A DNA stretch of 7,913 bases from Acidobacteriota bacterium (lineage in GTDB: Bacteria; Acidobacteriota; Terriglobia; UBA7540), in NCBI GenBank assembly GCA_003224665.1, contig QHZM01000017.1, forward strand, positions 1-7,913, given 5' to 3'. How positions within the stretch are numbered: the first letter of the stretch is position 1; each line of letters starts with the position of its first letter. Position numbers and translations under genes: made by a program. The notes under the pieces were generated by a model, which was given only the letters and a program-made list of their open reading frames with translations, was not told where the DNA came from and ran no database searches. Positions 1 through 6,167 of the stretch are shown one piece after another.

Positions 1-484
1 CTTTCGCGGGAACAACCTGTAAGGGGCGCGGTTGCTTGATCTCTGCGTCCTTTTCTGCAGCGCACTCCGCCACCTTCGCTCCCGCCTGGTCATAAACGCA
101 GAATTTCCCGCTTTCGTTACTCGCAGGGGAAGGTTTTTCAAGGCCGAACCCGTAACTCCCTACCCCCATCGCCCGCCCGCAAACGGAAAGGTCTCCCTCG
201 GAAATCAGCATTCCGATGTATTTCTTCTTCACTTCGGAGCTGTAACCGGAAGTATCAATCAGGGCAATGAGGGCGCGCGTGCCCGCAGGGGTCTTCAAGA
301 GGAAGGCGTTCCGTTTTTCGGTGGGGATTGCGTTGCCTTCGAGATAAAAGTCTTTGGGCATAGCCGATTCGAACTCCTTGCCGGTGACGACTTGAAATGT
401 CCCCTGGGCCGATGCAAGGCCCGACCCGATGGCTGCAAGAACTGCCGCCAGAACGAGGCGCGATGAGAACCTTAGTCTTTTCAC
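1..484 (-). CDS. Secreted protein of unknown function, 3' end beyond window
   Basis: The reverse strand is open from a GTG at 484-482 to the window edge: 161 codons with no stop. The start is supported by a GGAGGG ribosome binding site at 491-496, six bases upstream. Residues 1-26 form a clear Sec signal peptide: basic MKRLR, a hydrophobic core rich in Leu, Ala and Val, then a likely cut after ASA (residues 24-26). The mature part has no domain I recognise. It contains KTPAGTRALIALIDTSGY (64-81), KKKYIGMLISEGDLSVCG (86-103) and a Gly-rich VGSYGFGLEKP stretch (108-118). Cysteines 102, 129 and 141 could form disulfides after export. The end seen is KQPRPLQVVPAK. The sequence feels like a conserved acidobacterial hypothetical protein, but I cannot name a family or function. 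It is divergent from the DUF1080 gene. An open plus-strand frame over 32-466 is its shadow. Confidence 0.75.
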   Translation of the reverse strand, partial: MKRLRFSSRLVLAAVLAAIGSGLASAQGTFQVVTGKEFESAMPKDFYLEGNAIPTEKRNAFLLKTPAGTRALIALIDTSGYSSEVKKKYIGMLISEGDLSVCGRAMGVGSYGFGLEKPSPASNESGKFCVYDQAGAKVAECAAEKDAEIKQPRPLQVVPAK

Positions 485-835
485 GTGATCCCCTCCGTCG
501 GAATTATACACGCAAGTCAACAGGAGTTCTCCATGCTGCGGGAACCGGTTGGGCGCAATCTAAAGGTAATTGTTGACCCTTGGGCAGAACGCCTCATGCG
601 GCCCTGTGTGGTGCACAGAGAGTCGTGAAGTGTGAAAGTGATGAGCTACCCTCTCAATACCCGCCGACTGGGATGAAATAATAAAATGGATCGAGCAGGA
701 ACCGAAGCGGGACCGCAAGACGGCCCGGCCTCGGATTTGCCGGTTGCGCCCGGTGCACACCTTCTCGATTGCGGCCCGAGTTCCGTGTAGAATAAGCGCC
801 TTGGATGCGTCAATCCATTTGATCTGAGGTGGTTC
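485..835. other. Intergenic region between divergent genes
   Basis: This 351-base stretch separates the minus-strand secreted protein from the plus-strand DUF1080 gene, so it should hold both promoters. On the minus strand there is a perfect TATAAT at 508-503, but no good -35 at normal spacing; a TTGACT lies only six bases upstream of it. On the plus strand a TAGAAT at 788-793 is the best -10 candidate for the DUF1080 gene, again without a convincing -35. A 34-codon frame at 686-790 begins after AT-rich sequence, has no ribosome binding site and looks random. I see no RNA gene, long repeat or mobile element here. Confidence 0.5.
503..508 (-). promoter_or_regulatory. Possible -10 box for the secreted-protein gene
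   Basis: TATAAT on the reverse strand, a perfect sigma-70 -10 hexamer. Transcription would begin near 496, giving a leader of only about 12 bases with the ribosome binding site at its very 5' end. No matching -35 is found at 16-18 bases, so this is a weak call. Confidence 0.3.
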
Positions 836-1483
836 ATGCTGCGGTGGTCCCTCATGCTTTCTCTTCTTTTCTCCTTGAACTCTTATGCGACAGGCCCGGA
901 GTCCGGCGAGTGGAAGCAGCTTTTCAACGGCAGAGACATGACCGGTTGGGAACACGTCGGACCCGGAAAGTTTGTCATTGAAGACGGGTTGCTGAAGACC
1001 CAGGGCGGAATGGGGCTTCTCTGGTACACGCCGAAGAAAATCGGGAATGCCGCCATCCGCGTAGTCTATAGAGTCGAGCAGGACAAGTCGAATTCGGGCG
1101 TGTTCATTCGCATCCCGGAAAAGCCCACCGAGCCGTGGATGCCGGTCAACCGCGGGTATGAAGTGCAGATTGACAGTGGCGAAGACGATTATCACGTCAG
1201 CGGAGTGCTTTACTCCTTGACGAAGGCGATGGCGCGTCCTCAAAAACCGGCGGGCGAGTGGAACACGCTCGAGATCACGCTGGACGGGCCGCGCACGGTC
1301 GTTGACTTGAATGGGGCGAAGGTCACGGACTACACCGAAGGTCAGCCCGTCCCGTCCAAGGTCAAGTCCTACGAGCCTGACCGCGGCCGGCGGCCGGACG
1401 AGGGCTACTTCGGCCTGCAGAACCACAGTGACAAAGATGTGGTCTATTTCAAGGAAATCGCCGTCAAGGGGCTGACTCCTTAA
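836..1483 (+). CDS. Secreted DUF1080 / 3-keto-disaccharide hydrolase-like protein
   Basis: The predicted 215-residue protein belongs to the DUF1080 family (Pfam 3-keto-disaccharide hydrolase), a concanavalin-like beta-sandwich. Characterised members cleave 3-keto-glycosides by elimination and hydration. Residues 1-18/20 are a short Sec signal peptide (MLRWSLMLSLLFSLNSYA), so it should act in the periplasm or at the surface. Visible family landmarks are LFNGRDMTGWE (29-39), a SNSGVFIR strand (85-92), GYEVQI (107-112), GEWNTLEI (140-147) and the closing GYFGLQNHSDKDVVYFKEI (190-208). It has the usual single-domain length. The ATG is preceded by TGAGGTGG at 825-832. It lies upstream of, and in the same direction as, a sugar isomerase-like and a Gfo/Idh/MocA gene, which fits keto-sugar metabolism. 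The 286-base gap suggests those two may also have their own promoter. The family call is firm; the substrate is unknown. The 316-codon antisense frame across it is a shadow. Confidence 0.9.
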   Translation: MLRWSLMLSLLFSLNSYATGPESGEWKQLFNGRDMTGWEHVGPGKFVIEDGLLKTQGGMGLLWYTPKKIGNAAIRVVYRVEQDKSNSGVFIRIPEKPTEPWMPVNRGYEVQIDSGEDDYHVSGVLYSLTKAMARPQKPAGEWNTLEITLDGPRTVVDLNGAKVTDYTEGQPVPSKVKSYEPDRGRRPDEGYFGLQNHSDKDVVYFKEIAVKGLTP

Positions 1484-1769
1484 CCGATAATTTCCAGTGT
1501 TTTGGGCCAATTGTCTTGGGCCATTGAGAATTGCATTTTATTGTGACACTCTTTGGGGCTACCGTCAGCGCCTGAAGGCGCAAGGAATGGTCATTTTTAG
1601 CGGCTTCTGCGGCACGGCTCCCGACACTGATCATCGGGACAGGTCCCGCCGCGCCCTGACGCGCCGCTCGTCACAAGATTGTGCAATCGTCAGTAAGCCA
1701 GTTCGGGCGAAGGATTCGCTCGACTCTTTCAGTTTCCCAGGATGACCTTGACCTGATCCGGAGGGCTCC
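1484..1769 (+). promoter_or_regulatory. Intergenic leader with direct repeats and hairpins
   Basis: This 286-base gap lies upstream of the isomerase/oxidoreductase pair. The only AT-rich patch (about 1500-1550) holds a tentative promoter, TTGGGC at 1516-1521 and TATTGT at 1539-1544 with a 17-base spacer. It also has an octamer, TTGGGCCA, repeated at 1502-1509 and 1516-1523 (14-base period), the second copy overlapping that -35. Downstream are a palindrome GCGCCTGAAGGCGC (1568-1581), followed 11 bases later by TTTTT, which could be a weak terminator for the DUF1080 gene, and two hairpins sharing one arm: CCCGA/TCGGG (1620-1624 with 1634-1638) and CGGGAC/GTCCCG (1635-1640 with 1643-1648). A role as operator or attenuator is inference. 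Confidence 0.35.
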
Positions 1770-2684
1770 ATGCAAAACCCCATCGGTCGCCGAGAATTTT
1801 TGCAGGCAGCAAGCCTGGCGGTTGCGGGCTCGGCCTGCGGGGAAGCTGTGGCGAAAGTTGTCGAACAGCCAGGCGCCACTGCCGGCCGGCCAAGGCTCTT
1901 TGTCGGCTGTTGCGCCTACTCGTACCGCCAGGACCTCGAAAAAGGCCGGATGACAATGGAGGACTTCATCTTGAAGGGCGTCGAGCTGGGAGTGCATGCG
2001 GTGGACATCACGACGTACTGGCTGAAATCAACGGAGCCGGATTATCTCGTCAGACTGCGCCACCTCGCCTTCAAGAACGGGATCCCTTTTTCCGGCGCGG
2101 CGATCGGAACGAACATGTGCCAGGCCGACCCCGCCAAACGCTCGCAAGAGCTCGAAAAAATCAAGAAGTGGGTGGACGCGACGGAGTTCCTCGGCGCCTC
2201 TCACCTGCGCGTCTTTGGCGGAGAGATTCCCAAGGGCGCGTCCCTTGAACAGGCCATCCAGTGGGTGGTGGAGACGATGAAGCCGGCGTGCGACTATTCG
2301 GCCAGGAAGGGGATCACGCTCGGCATTGAAAGTCACGGCGGGGTCACCAGCAGGGCCAGCGCCATCCTCGAAATCCTGCGGCGGGTGGACTCGCCCTATG
2401 CCGGGGTCAACCTGGACATTTCAAATTTCAGCGCCGATTCCACCGAAGACCAGTACGCTCAAATTGAGGCATGCGTCCCTTACGCCACCCACACTCACAT
2501 CCGGGACGTCTTCTCCGAGACGCACCAACCGATCGACCTCGACCGCGCCTGGCAACTCTTCGCAAAAGGCGGGTACAAAGGTTACGCGTCCGCCGAGTAT
2601 GAGGGCGAAGAAGACGCCATGACCGGCGTCCCGAAACTCATCGAGAAGATCCGAACCCTGTGCAAAAAATATTCAACCGTATAA
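1770..2684 (+). CDS. Tat-exported sugar phosphate isomerase/epimerase-like TIM-barrel protein
   Basis: This 304-residue protein is of the xylose-isomerase-like TIM-barrel type (AP endonuclease 2 / sugar isomerase-epimerase family). Family members use a divalent metal to interconvert keto- and aldo-sugars or epimerise sugars. The N-terminus has a twin-arginine signal, GRREFLQ (6-12), followed by a short Ala-rich hydrophobic stretch. Cys23 follows AGSA, a poor lipobox. The barrel begins near residue 45. The four expected metal ligands are in order and correctly spaced: Glu187 in LGIESHGG, Asp216 in NLDISNF, His243 in THTHIRD and Glu276 in ASAEYEG. The start is supported by GGAGGG at 1760-1765, four bases upstream. 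The oxidoreductase gene begins 17 bases after its stop, so the two are very likely cotranscribed. Export is unusual for a sugar-phosphate enzyme, so the substrate is more likely a free or keto sugar. The exact reaction cannot be read from the sequence. Confidence 0.88.
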   Translation: MQNPIGRREFLQAASLAVAGSACGEAVAKVVEQPGATAGRPRLFVGCCAYSYRQDLEKGRMTMEDFILKGVELGVHAVDITTYWLKSTEPDYLVRLRHLAFKNGIPFSGAAIGTNMCQADPAKRSQELEKIKKWVDATEFLGASHLRVFGGEIPKGASLEQAIQWVVETMKPACDYSARKGITLGIESHGGVTSRASAILEILRRVDSPYAGVNLDISNFSADSTEDQYAQIEACVPYATHTHIRDVFSETHQPIDLDRAWQLFAKGGYKGYASAEYEGEEDAMTGVPKLIEKIRTLCKKYSTV

Positions 2685-2701
2685 ATTCCGGGAGGGAGCC
2701 G

Positions 2702-3961
2702 ATGTCCAGCCGCCGCAAGTTCATGGGGCAGATGCTCGGTGGGACGGCCGCCCTGGCAGCATCCAGTCTGGTCCCGTCACGTTCTGCGCTCGGGGCGAGC
2801 GACCGCGTCCGGCTCGGCCTGATCGGAGCGGGAGGCCGCGGCCAGGAGATTCTCAAGACGGCGCTGCGCTGCCCGAACACCGAAGCCGTCGGCGTGGCAG
2901 ATGTTTACACCCGGCGTCTCGATGAGGTGAAAGGCGTCGTCCCGTCCATCAAAACTTTTACTGACTTCCGCAGGCTGCTCGACGACGCCAGCATCGACGC
3001 CGTGCTCATTGCCACGCCGCAACACCAGCACGCCCTCAACTTCGTGCCGGCCATCCAGGCCAGAAAAGACATTTACCAGGAAAAGACCATGGCGTTCAGT
3101 CCCGACCATGCCAAGCGCATGCGGGCGGCTTGGGCAGGGTCGAGTCGCATCGTCCAGATCGGGATTCAGTCCACGAGCGGCGAGGCGCTTGCAAAGGCGC
3201 GGGAACTGACCACCGCCGATCGACTCGGAACAATTACGGCCATCCATACTCACCACTTCCGCAACGCTCCTTATGGCGGCTGGATAAGGCCGATTCCGAC
3301 CGACTGCGACTCCCAGCACGTCGATTGGAAGGCTTTCCAGGGCGAGGCCGAGCCCCGCGAGTTCAGCGGGGATCGCGTAATCAACTGGCGATTTTACTGG
3401 GACTATTCCGGCGGCAACGTGTTTGAGAACATGGTCCATCAGGTCGGGTTCTGGTACAAGGTGCTGGGCCTTGGAATTCCCCGCCGGGTGACCATGAGCG
3501 GAGGCAATTACCGGTCACCTAAAATGCAATTGCCGGACACCATGGACGTCGCCATGGACCAGCCGGAAAGCCTGCTGTTCACGTGGAATTCGATGTTCGG
3601 GAACCGGTATTTCGGCGAAGGACACGACCTGGTCCTGGGAACGAAAGGGACCGTGTCGCGCGACGAATCAGACCGGGTCCGCTTCGTGCCCGAAGAGAGG
3701 GCTGGCAAGGGCGTGGCGGCGGAGATTCCCGGGCTCTCCAGCAGCGCGCCGGATATCGTGGGCGGGTCGGACGAGACCCTTCTCCACATGCAGAATTTCA
3801 TTGACTGCGTTCGCAGTCGGAAGGAACCGAACTGCCCGTTTGAAATCGGCTTCCGTTCCGCAATCGCCTGTCAAATGGCCATTATCTCTTACCGGCAAGG
3901 CCGGTCTGTCTCTTGGGATCCTCAGCGAGAGGATATCGTGCCAGCGCGGCCGCCTCTCTAA
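2702..3961 (+). CDS. Tat-exported Gfo/Idh/MocA family oxidoreductase
   Basis: This 419-residue NAD(P)-dependent sugar or polyol dehydrogenase-like protein belongs to the Gfo/Idh/MocA family. I choose ATG 2702 because GGAGGG at 2691-2696 sits five bases upstream and the protein then opens with a twin-arginine signal, SSRRKFMGQ (2-10), plus a hydrophobic stretch. An in-frame start at 2660 would add 14 residues and lie inside the previous gene. The Rossmann loop is LGLIGAGGRG (38-47). IATPQHQHA follows the third strand. The catalytic-lysine motif is QEKTM, with Lys128 kept but Thr129 in place of the usual proline of EKP. The second half is the GFO-type alpha/beta domain with GGNVFENMVHQVGFW, where His246 is a likely active-site histidine. 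As in Zymomonas glucose-fructose oxidoreductase, Tat export would suit a protein that folds around its cofactor in the cytoplasm. The family is certain; the substrate is unknown, and a 3-keto-sugar or glycoside is inferred from the neighbours. Confidence 0.92.
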   Translation: MSSRRKFMGQMLGGTAALAASSLVPSRSALGASDRVRLGLIGAGGRGQEILKTALRCPNTEAVGVADVYTRRLDEVKGVVPSIKTFTDFRRLLDDASIDAVLIATPQHQHALNFVPAIQARKDIYQEKTMAFSPDHAKRMRAAWAGSSRIVQIGIQSTSGEALAKARELTTADRLGTITAIHTHHFRNAPYGGWIRPIPTDCDSQHVDWKAFQGEAEPREFSGDRVINWRFYWDYSGGNVFENMVHQVGFWYKVLGLGIPRRVTMSGGNYRSPKMQLPDTMDVAMDQPESLLFTWNSMFGNRYFGEGHDLVLGTKGTVSRDESDRVRFVPEERAGKGVAAEIPGLSSSAPDIVGGSDETLLHMQNFIDCVRSRKEPNCPFEIGFRSAIACQMAIISYRQGRSVSWDPQREDIVPARPPL

Positions 3962-4156
3962 CAGTTTTGCTCCAAGTCCCGAATCACCCGGGCGCCCTCT
4001 CAGGTGAGGCCCCAAGGCGCCGACCCGGTCAACGCGTTCGGCCACGCAGCCTCGCGTTCAGCATTCGACGCATCCCAGGAATCAGGACCAGATTCTCCCC
4101 CGCTCAATGGACAATCGCCTGCGCTATACTGAGGCAGGAGGAATACGCAAAGGACG
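3962..4156 (+). promoter_or_regulatory. Gap with hairpin and -10-like box before S41 gene
   Basis: After the oxidoreductase stop, GGCGC at 3991-3995 and GCGCC at 4017-4021 flank an inner stem CCTC/GAGG (3996-3999 with 4006-4009). The structure is bulged and has no T-run after it, so it is a poor intrinsic terminator. TATACT at 4125-4130 is a good -10 match just before the peptidase gene, but no -35 is visible at normal distance. GGAGG at 4137-4141 is 15 bases from the TTG at 4157. Confidence 0.3.
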
Positions 4157-4963
4157 TTGGGCTCCAGGGGTCAAATTCTCGGGTCGTTCCTTCTAGCAGC
4201 CGGCCTGCTGATATCCGCTTCCCCGATTTTCCCTCAGGCGGACGTCTCCACCGACGCGGTGATTCAGGAGAGCTCGCGGTTCGCCCGGATCTACGGGGCC
4301 GTCGAGCAGAACTATGCAGAGGCCCTGGACCCGGAGAGGGCCATCTGGGACGGCGGCATCCGCCGGATGCTCTCGATACTCGATCCTTTCTCTGCTTTCC
4401 TCGACCGCCAACAATTTGACCTGCTCCAGCAGCAGACGCGAGGCGAGGCCCTGGGGTTCGGTTCAGTCCTCTACGTCCAGCCAGGCAGACTCGTCATCCT
4501 TCAGACTGCGGAAGGGTCGCCCACGTGGCGCGCGGGCCTCGGCCCCGGCGACGAGATTGTTGAAGTCAATGGGATTCGAATCGACCGGCTCGACCTGCAG
4601 GCGCTGATTGAGCTCTTGGAAAGATCGCGCACTCACCCGGTGCGGCTGGGAGTGGTGCGCGCCGGCACCGTCGTGGCCCGGGACTTCGAACTCCAGCCCG
4701 CCGAAGTGGCGATGCCGACAGTGGACCGCGTCTTCCCCCTCGCTGCGGGGACTGGGTACATCCATCTTTCGGGTTTCGAGTTGAAGACGACCCAGGAAAT
4801 AGCAGACGCCCTGAAGCGACTGGCGGGGCCGGAAGGGAAAATCCTGAACGGCCTCCTGCTCGACTTGCGGGACAACCACGGGGGCATGATCGACGCCGCG
4901 GTGGGCGTCGCGAGTCTTTTTCTGAAACCCGAGCGCCGCCGAAGTCGTCACCGCCGCCCTTGA
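4157..4963 (+). CDS. N-terminal fragment of S41 peptidase (signal peptide + PDZ + partial core)
   Basis: This fragment has 268 codons. No ATG or GTG precedes the signal peptide in frame and an in-frame stop lies at 4130-4132, so TTG 4157 is the best start. AAAGGA at 4149-4154 is rather close and GGAGG at 4137-4141 rather far. Residues 1-27 form a signal peptide with core FLLAAGLLISASPIF. The helical segment with DPFSAFLDRQQF (76-87) is typical of the region before the PDZ in CTPs. The PDZ spans about 97-170: GEALGFGSVL, then SPTWRAGLGPGDEIVEVNG (121-139). The core starts at AGTGYIHLSGF (197-207) and continues through LLLDLRDNHGGMIDAAVG (233-250), where DNHGG replaces the common NNPGG. After LKP at 258 the frame is nonsense (Arg-rich ten residues) and stops. 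Translated alone it would lack every catalytic residue. Confidence 0.7.
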   Translation: MGSRGQILGSFLLAAGLLISASPIFPQADVSTDAVIQESSRFARIYGAVEQNYAEALDPERAIWDGGIRRMLSILDPFSAFLDRQQFDLLQQQTRGEALGFGSVLYVQPGRLVILQTAEGSPTWRAGLGPGDEIVEVNGIRIDRLDLQALIELLERSRTHPVRLGVVRAGTVVARDFELQPAEVAMPTVDRVFPLAAGTGYIHLSGFELKTTQEIADALKRLAGPEGKILNGLLLDLRDNHGGMIDAAVGVASLFLKPERRRSRHRRP

Positions 4964-5630
4964 GGAGCACGACCGGGCGGTGATCGTGGGCAATCCGACT
5001 TTCGGCAAAGGAGTGGTCGAGACCGTCATGGGACTCGGCGAAAAAACGGGCCTGGCGCTGACCACGGCGCAGTATTTCACGCCAAGCGGGCGGTCAATTC
5101 AGCGGCCCCTGCCGGAAACGGCCCTGGCGATTACCGAGGTCCGCTTCGACCCCGCAGCAGAACGCTCGCCCGAGTTTCATACCGATAACGGGCGACCCAT
5201 TTCTGGAAGCGGCGGCGTCACGCCAGACGTGGCCATTCCGTCGAGAGAGATCGACCCCTGGGCCGGATTCATGAATCAGCGCAGCCTGATTTCGACCTTC
5301 GCCGCCGAATACATCAGTCGCCACGGGAAGGTCCAGGAGTCCTTCGATCCTGATGAGAAAGTCCTCGACCAGTTCAAGGACTTCCTGGCCCGGTCGGGAG
5401 TCCGCTCGCCCGAGGAATACTGGAACAAAGACCAGGACTACCTGAAGCTGAGGATTAAGACTGAAATCTTTAATTTCGCATTCGGGCTCGCCCGAGGGAA
5501 CGAAGTCGAAGTCCGAGGCGACCCGGAAGTCCAGAGGGCGGTCAAGCTTTTTCCCAAAGTCCAGGAGTTGCTCAAGCCCCCTGGTCCCAAACCCGCCAAG
5601 GTCCACGTGAGGCGAGTGGCGAGGCGTTAA
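4929..5630 (+). CDS. C-terminal fragment of S41 peptidase (Ser/Lys catalytic part)
   Basis: Homologous reading starts at 4929, in the +1 frame, with PSAAEVVTAALEEHDRA, then VIVGNPTFGKGVVET. The Ser of PSAAE aligns with the nucleophile and the Lys of FGKG with the general base. The position of Prc Asp441 is Glu. YFTPSGRSIQ is the usual motif after the core, and GVTPDVAIPS closes the protease domain. About 130 residues of charged, helix-rich extension follow (MNQRSLISTFAAEYISRHGK, then VLDQFKDFLARSGV and PEEYWNKDQDYLKLR), ending in a basic Pro-rich tail. The first possible start codon is GTG 4980, with GAGGAG at 4962-4967 twelve bases before it. Those bases encode a conserved helix, so the resemblance to a ribosome binding site is probably chance. 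Starting there would remove the serine. Confidence 0.65.
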   Translation, partial: PSAAEVVTAALEEHDRAVIVGNPTFGKGVVETVMGLGEKTGLALTTAQYFTPSGRSIQRPLPETALAITEVRFDPAAERSPEFHTDNGRPISGSGGVTPDVAIPSREIDPWAGFMNQRSLISTFAAEYISRHGKVQESFDPDEKVLDQFKDFLARSGVRSPEEYWNKDQDYLKLRIKTEIFNFAFGLARGNEVEVRGDPEVQRAVKLFPKVQELLKPPGPKPAKVHVRRVARR

Positions 5631-5725
5631 CAGGCCATTCAGCCTGCAATGAGTCTTTTGCCCAGCAGAAGACCGGAGGAGAAGTTCCCCGCCCGGGACT
5701 TGAACGGCGCGGCACACCCGCAATT

Positions 5726-5763
5726 CGCGCTCCCGTCTCTCCCTCAAGCGAAAGCGCGTTTTT
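5726..5763 (+). terminator. Possible terminator after the S41 gene
   Basis: CGCGCT (5726-5731) pairs with AGCGCG (5753-5758), and TTTTT follows at 5759-5763. The loop of 21 bases is long. A competing stem CTCAA/TTGAG (5743-5747 with 5762-5766) overlaps it. The position is right: it lies between the convergent peptidase and Rid genes, in a 147-base gap that holds nothing else I can recognise. Confidence 0.4.
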
Positions 5764-5777
5764 GAGCGACTGAACCT

Positions 5778-6167
5778 TCACGCCACCGCCACGGCTTCGA
5801 TTTCCACCAGCATTTCCGGATCGACCAGGCGCGAGATGCCGATCAAGCTGGTCGCCGGGTGGACTTCGCCGAAAAACTCGGCATGGGCCTTCGCCATCTC
5901 TTCCCACCGGTCGATTTGCGTCAGATAGATGCGAGTCCGGACCACGTTCTCAAGCCCCATCCCCAGCCGCTTCAGCGCGTTCTCGATATTGTGGATGGTC
6001 TGCACCGTCTGCCCGTAAACGTCGCCGACCGCCACAATTTTTCCCGAAGGGTCGGTGGCCGTCGTGCCCGAAACGAAGACGGTTTCACCGACGAGCACGG
6101 CGCGGGCGTATCCCACCTTGGGTTCCCAGGGAGTTCCGGAAAACGTCTTGGTGCGTTTGACTTTCAT
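5778..6167 (-). CDS. Rid family (YjgF/YER057c/UK114) protein lacking the RidA arginine
   Basis: This 129-residue protein is full length for the family, which forms trimers with active sites between subunits. True RidA hydrolyses reactive enamine/imine intermediates such as 2-aminoacrylate. Visible motifs are GTPWEPKVGYARAV (11-24), VFVSGTTATDPSGKIV (30-45), QTIHNIENALKRLG (56-69), VVRTRIYLTQIDRWEE, and the C-terminal HPATSLIGISRLVDPEMLVE (103-122) with VEIEA. In RidA the C-terminal motif reads PARS, where Arg105 binds the substrate carboxylate. Here Thr106 takes that place, while the Glu equivalent to RidA Glu120 is kept (Glu122). It therefore belongs to the arginine-less Rid groups whose function is not settled. 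The ATG at 6167 follows AGGAG at 6178-6174 on the reverse strand, five to six bases away. That site can be paired away in a hairpin. The gene follows the thioesterase gene after 74 bases and may be cotranscribed with it. Confidence 0.9.
   Translation of the reverse strand: MKVKRTKTFSGTPWEPKVGYARAVLVGETVFVSGTTATDPSGKIVAVGDVYGQTVQTIHNIENALKRLGMGLENVVRTRIYLTQIDRWEEMAKAHAEFFGEVHPATSLIGISRLVDPEMLVEIEAVAVA

Larger units (their letters stand above)
4157..5630 (+). pseudogene. S41 carboxy-terminal processing peptidase, disrupted by deletion and frame change
   Basis: Two adjacent frames together encode most of one S41 (CtpA/Prc-like) protease: signal peptide, helical N-terminus, PDZ domain, first part of the protease core, then (frame +1) the catalytic serine-lysine part and a long C-terminal extension. 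The break is at about 4925-4932. Reading passes from SLFLKP in the first frame directly to SAAEVV in the second. Intact relatives carry, from memory, roughly 40 extra residues here: the strands between the helix after the first core strands and the Ser strand. So this is a deletion combined with a frame change, not a single-base slip. The catalytic Ser (4932-4934) and Lys (5007-5009) remain, 25 residues apart as in E. coli Prc Ser430/Lys455. The gene is either a recent pseudogene or affected by an assembly error. Such proteases trim C-termini of exported proteins. Codon character on both sides of the break still looks like a functional gene. Confidence 0.8.

Noticed and set aside
32..466. 144-codon plus-strand open frame at the left end
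   Set aside because: The opposite strand encodes a signal-peptide protein with a GGAGGG site over the same bases. The plus frame has an irregular composition and no start signal.
503..520. TTGACT plus TATAAT on the minus strand as a full promoter
   Set aside because: The two hexamers are only six bases apart, far from the 16-18 needed. Only the -10 was kept, at low confidence.
609..758. GTGCAC present twice (609-614 and 753-758) as a possible operator pair
   Set aside because: A six-base palindrome occurring twice in 150 bases is within chance, and nothing nearby supports it.
686..790. 34-codon frame in the first intergenic region
   Set aside because: No ribosome binding site, Pro/Gly/Ala-rich random-looking product and no recognisable motif.
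560..1510. 316-codon open frame on the minus strand, opposite the DUF1080 gene
   Set aside because: The plus strand carries a clear family match with signal peptide and ribosome binding site. The antisense frame stays open because of high GC at third codon positions, and its protein resembles nothing and has no ribosome binding site.
2660..2701. Upstream start for the oxidoreductase, overlapping the isomerase gene
   Set aside because: ATG 2702 has the ribosome binding site and puts the twin-arginine motif at the very N-terminus. The 14 extra residues would displace it.
3913..4419. 168-codon plus-strand frame bridging the oxidoreductase and S41 genes
   Set aside because: It overlaps two well-supported genes in another frame, and its product is Arg/Pro/Ser-rich without motifs.
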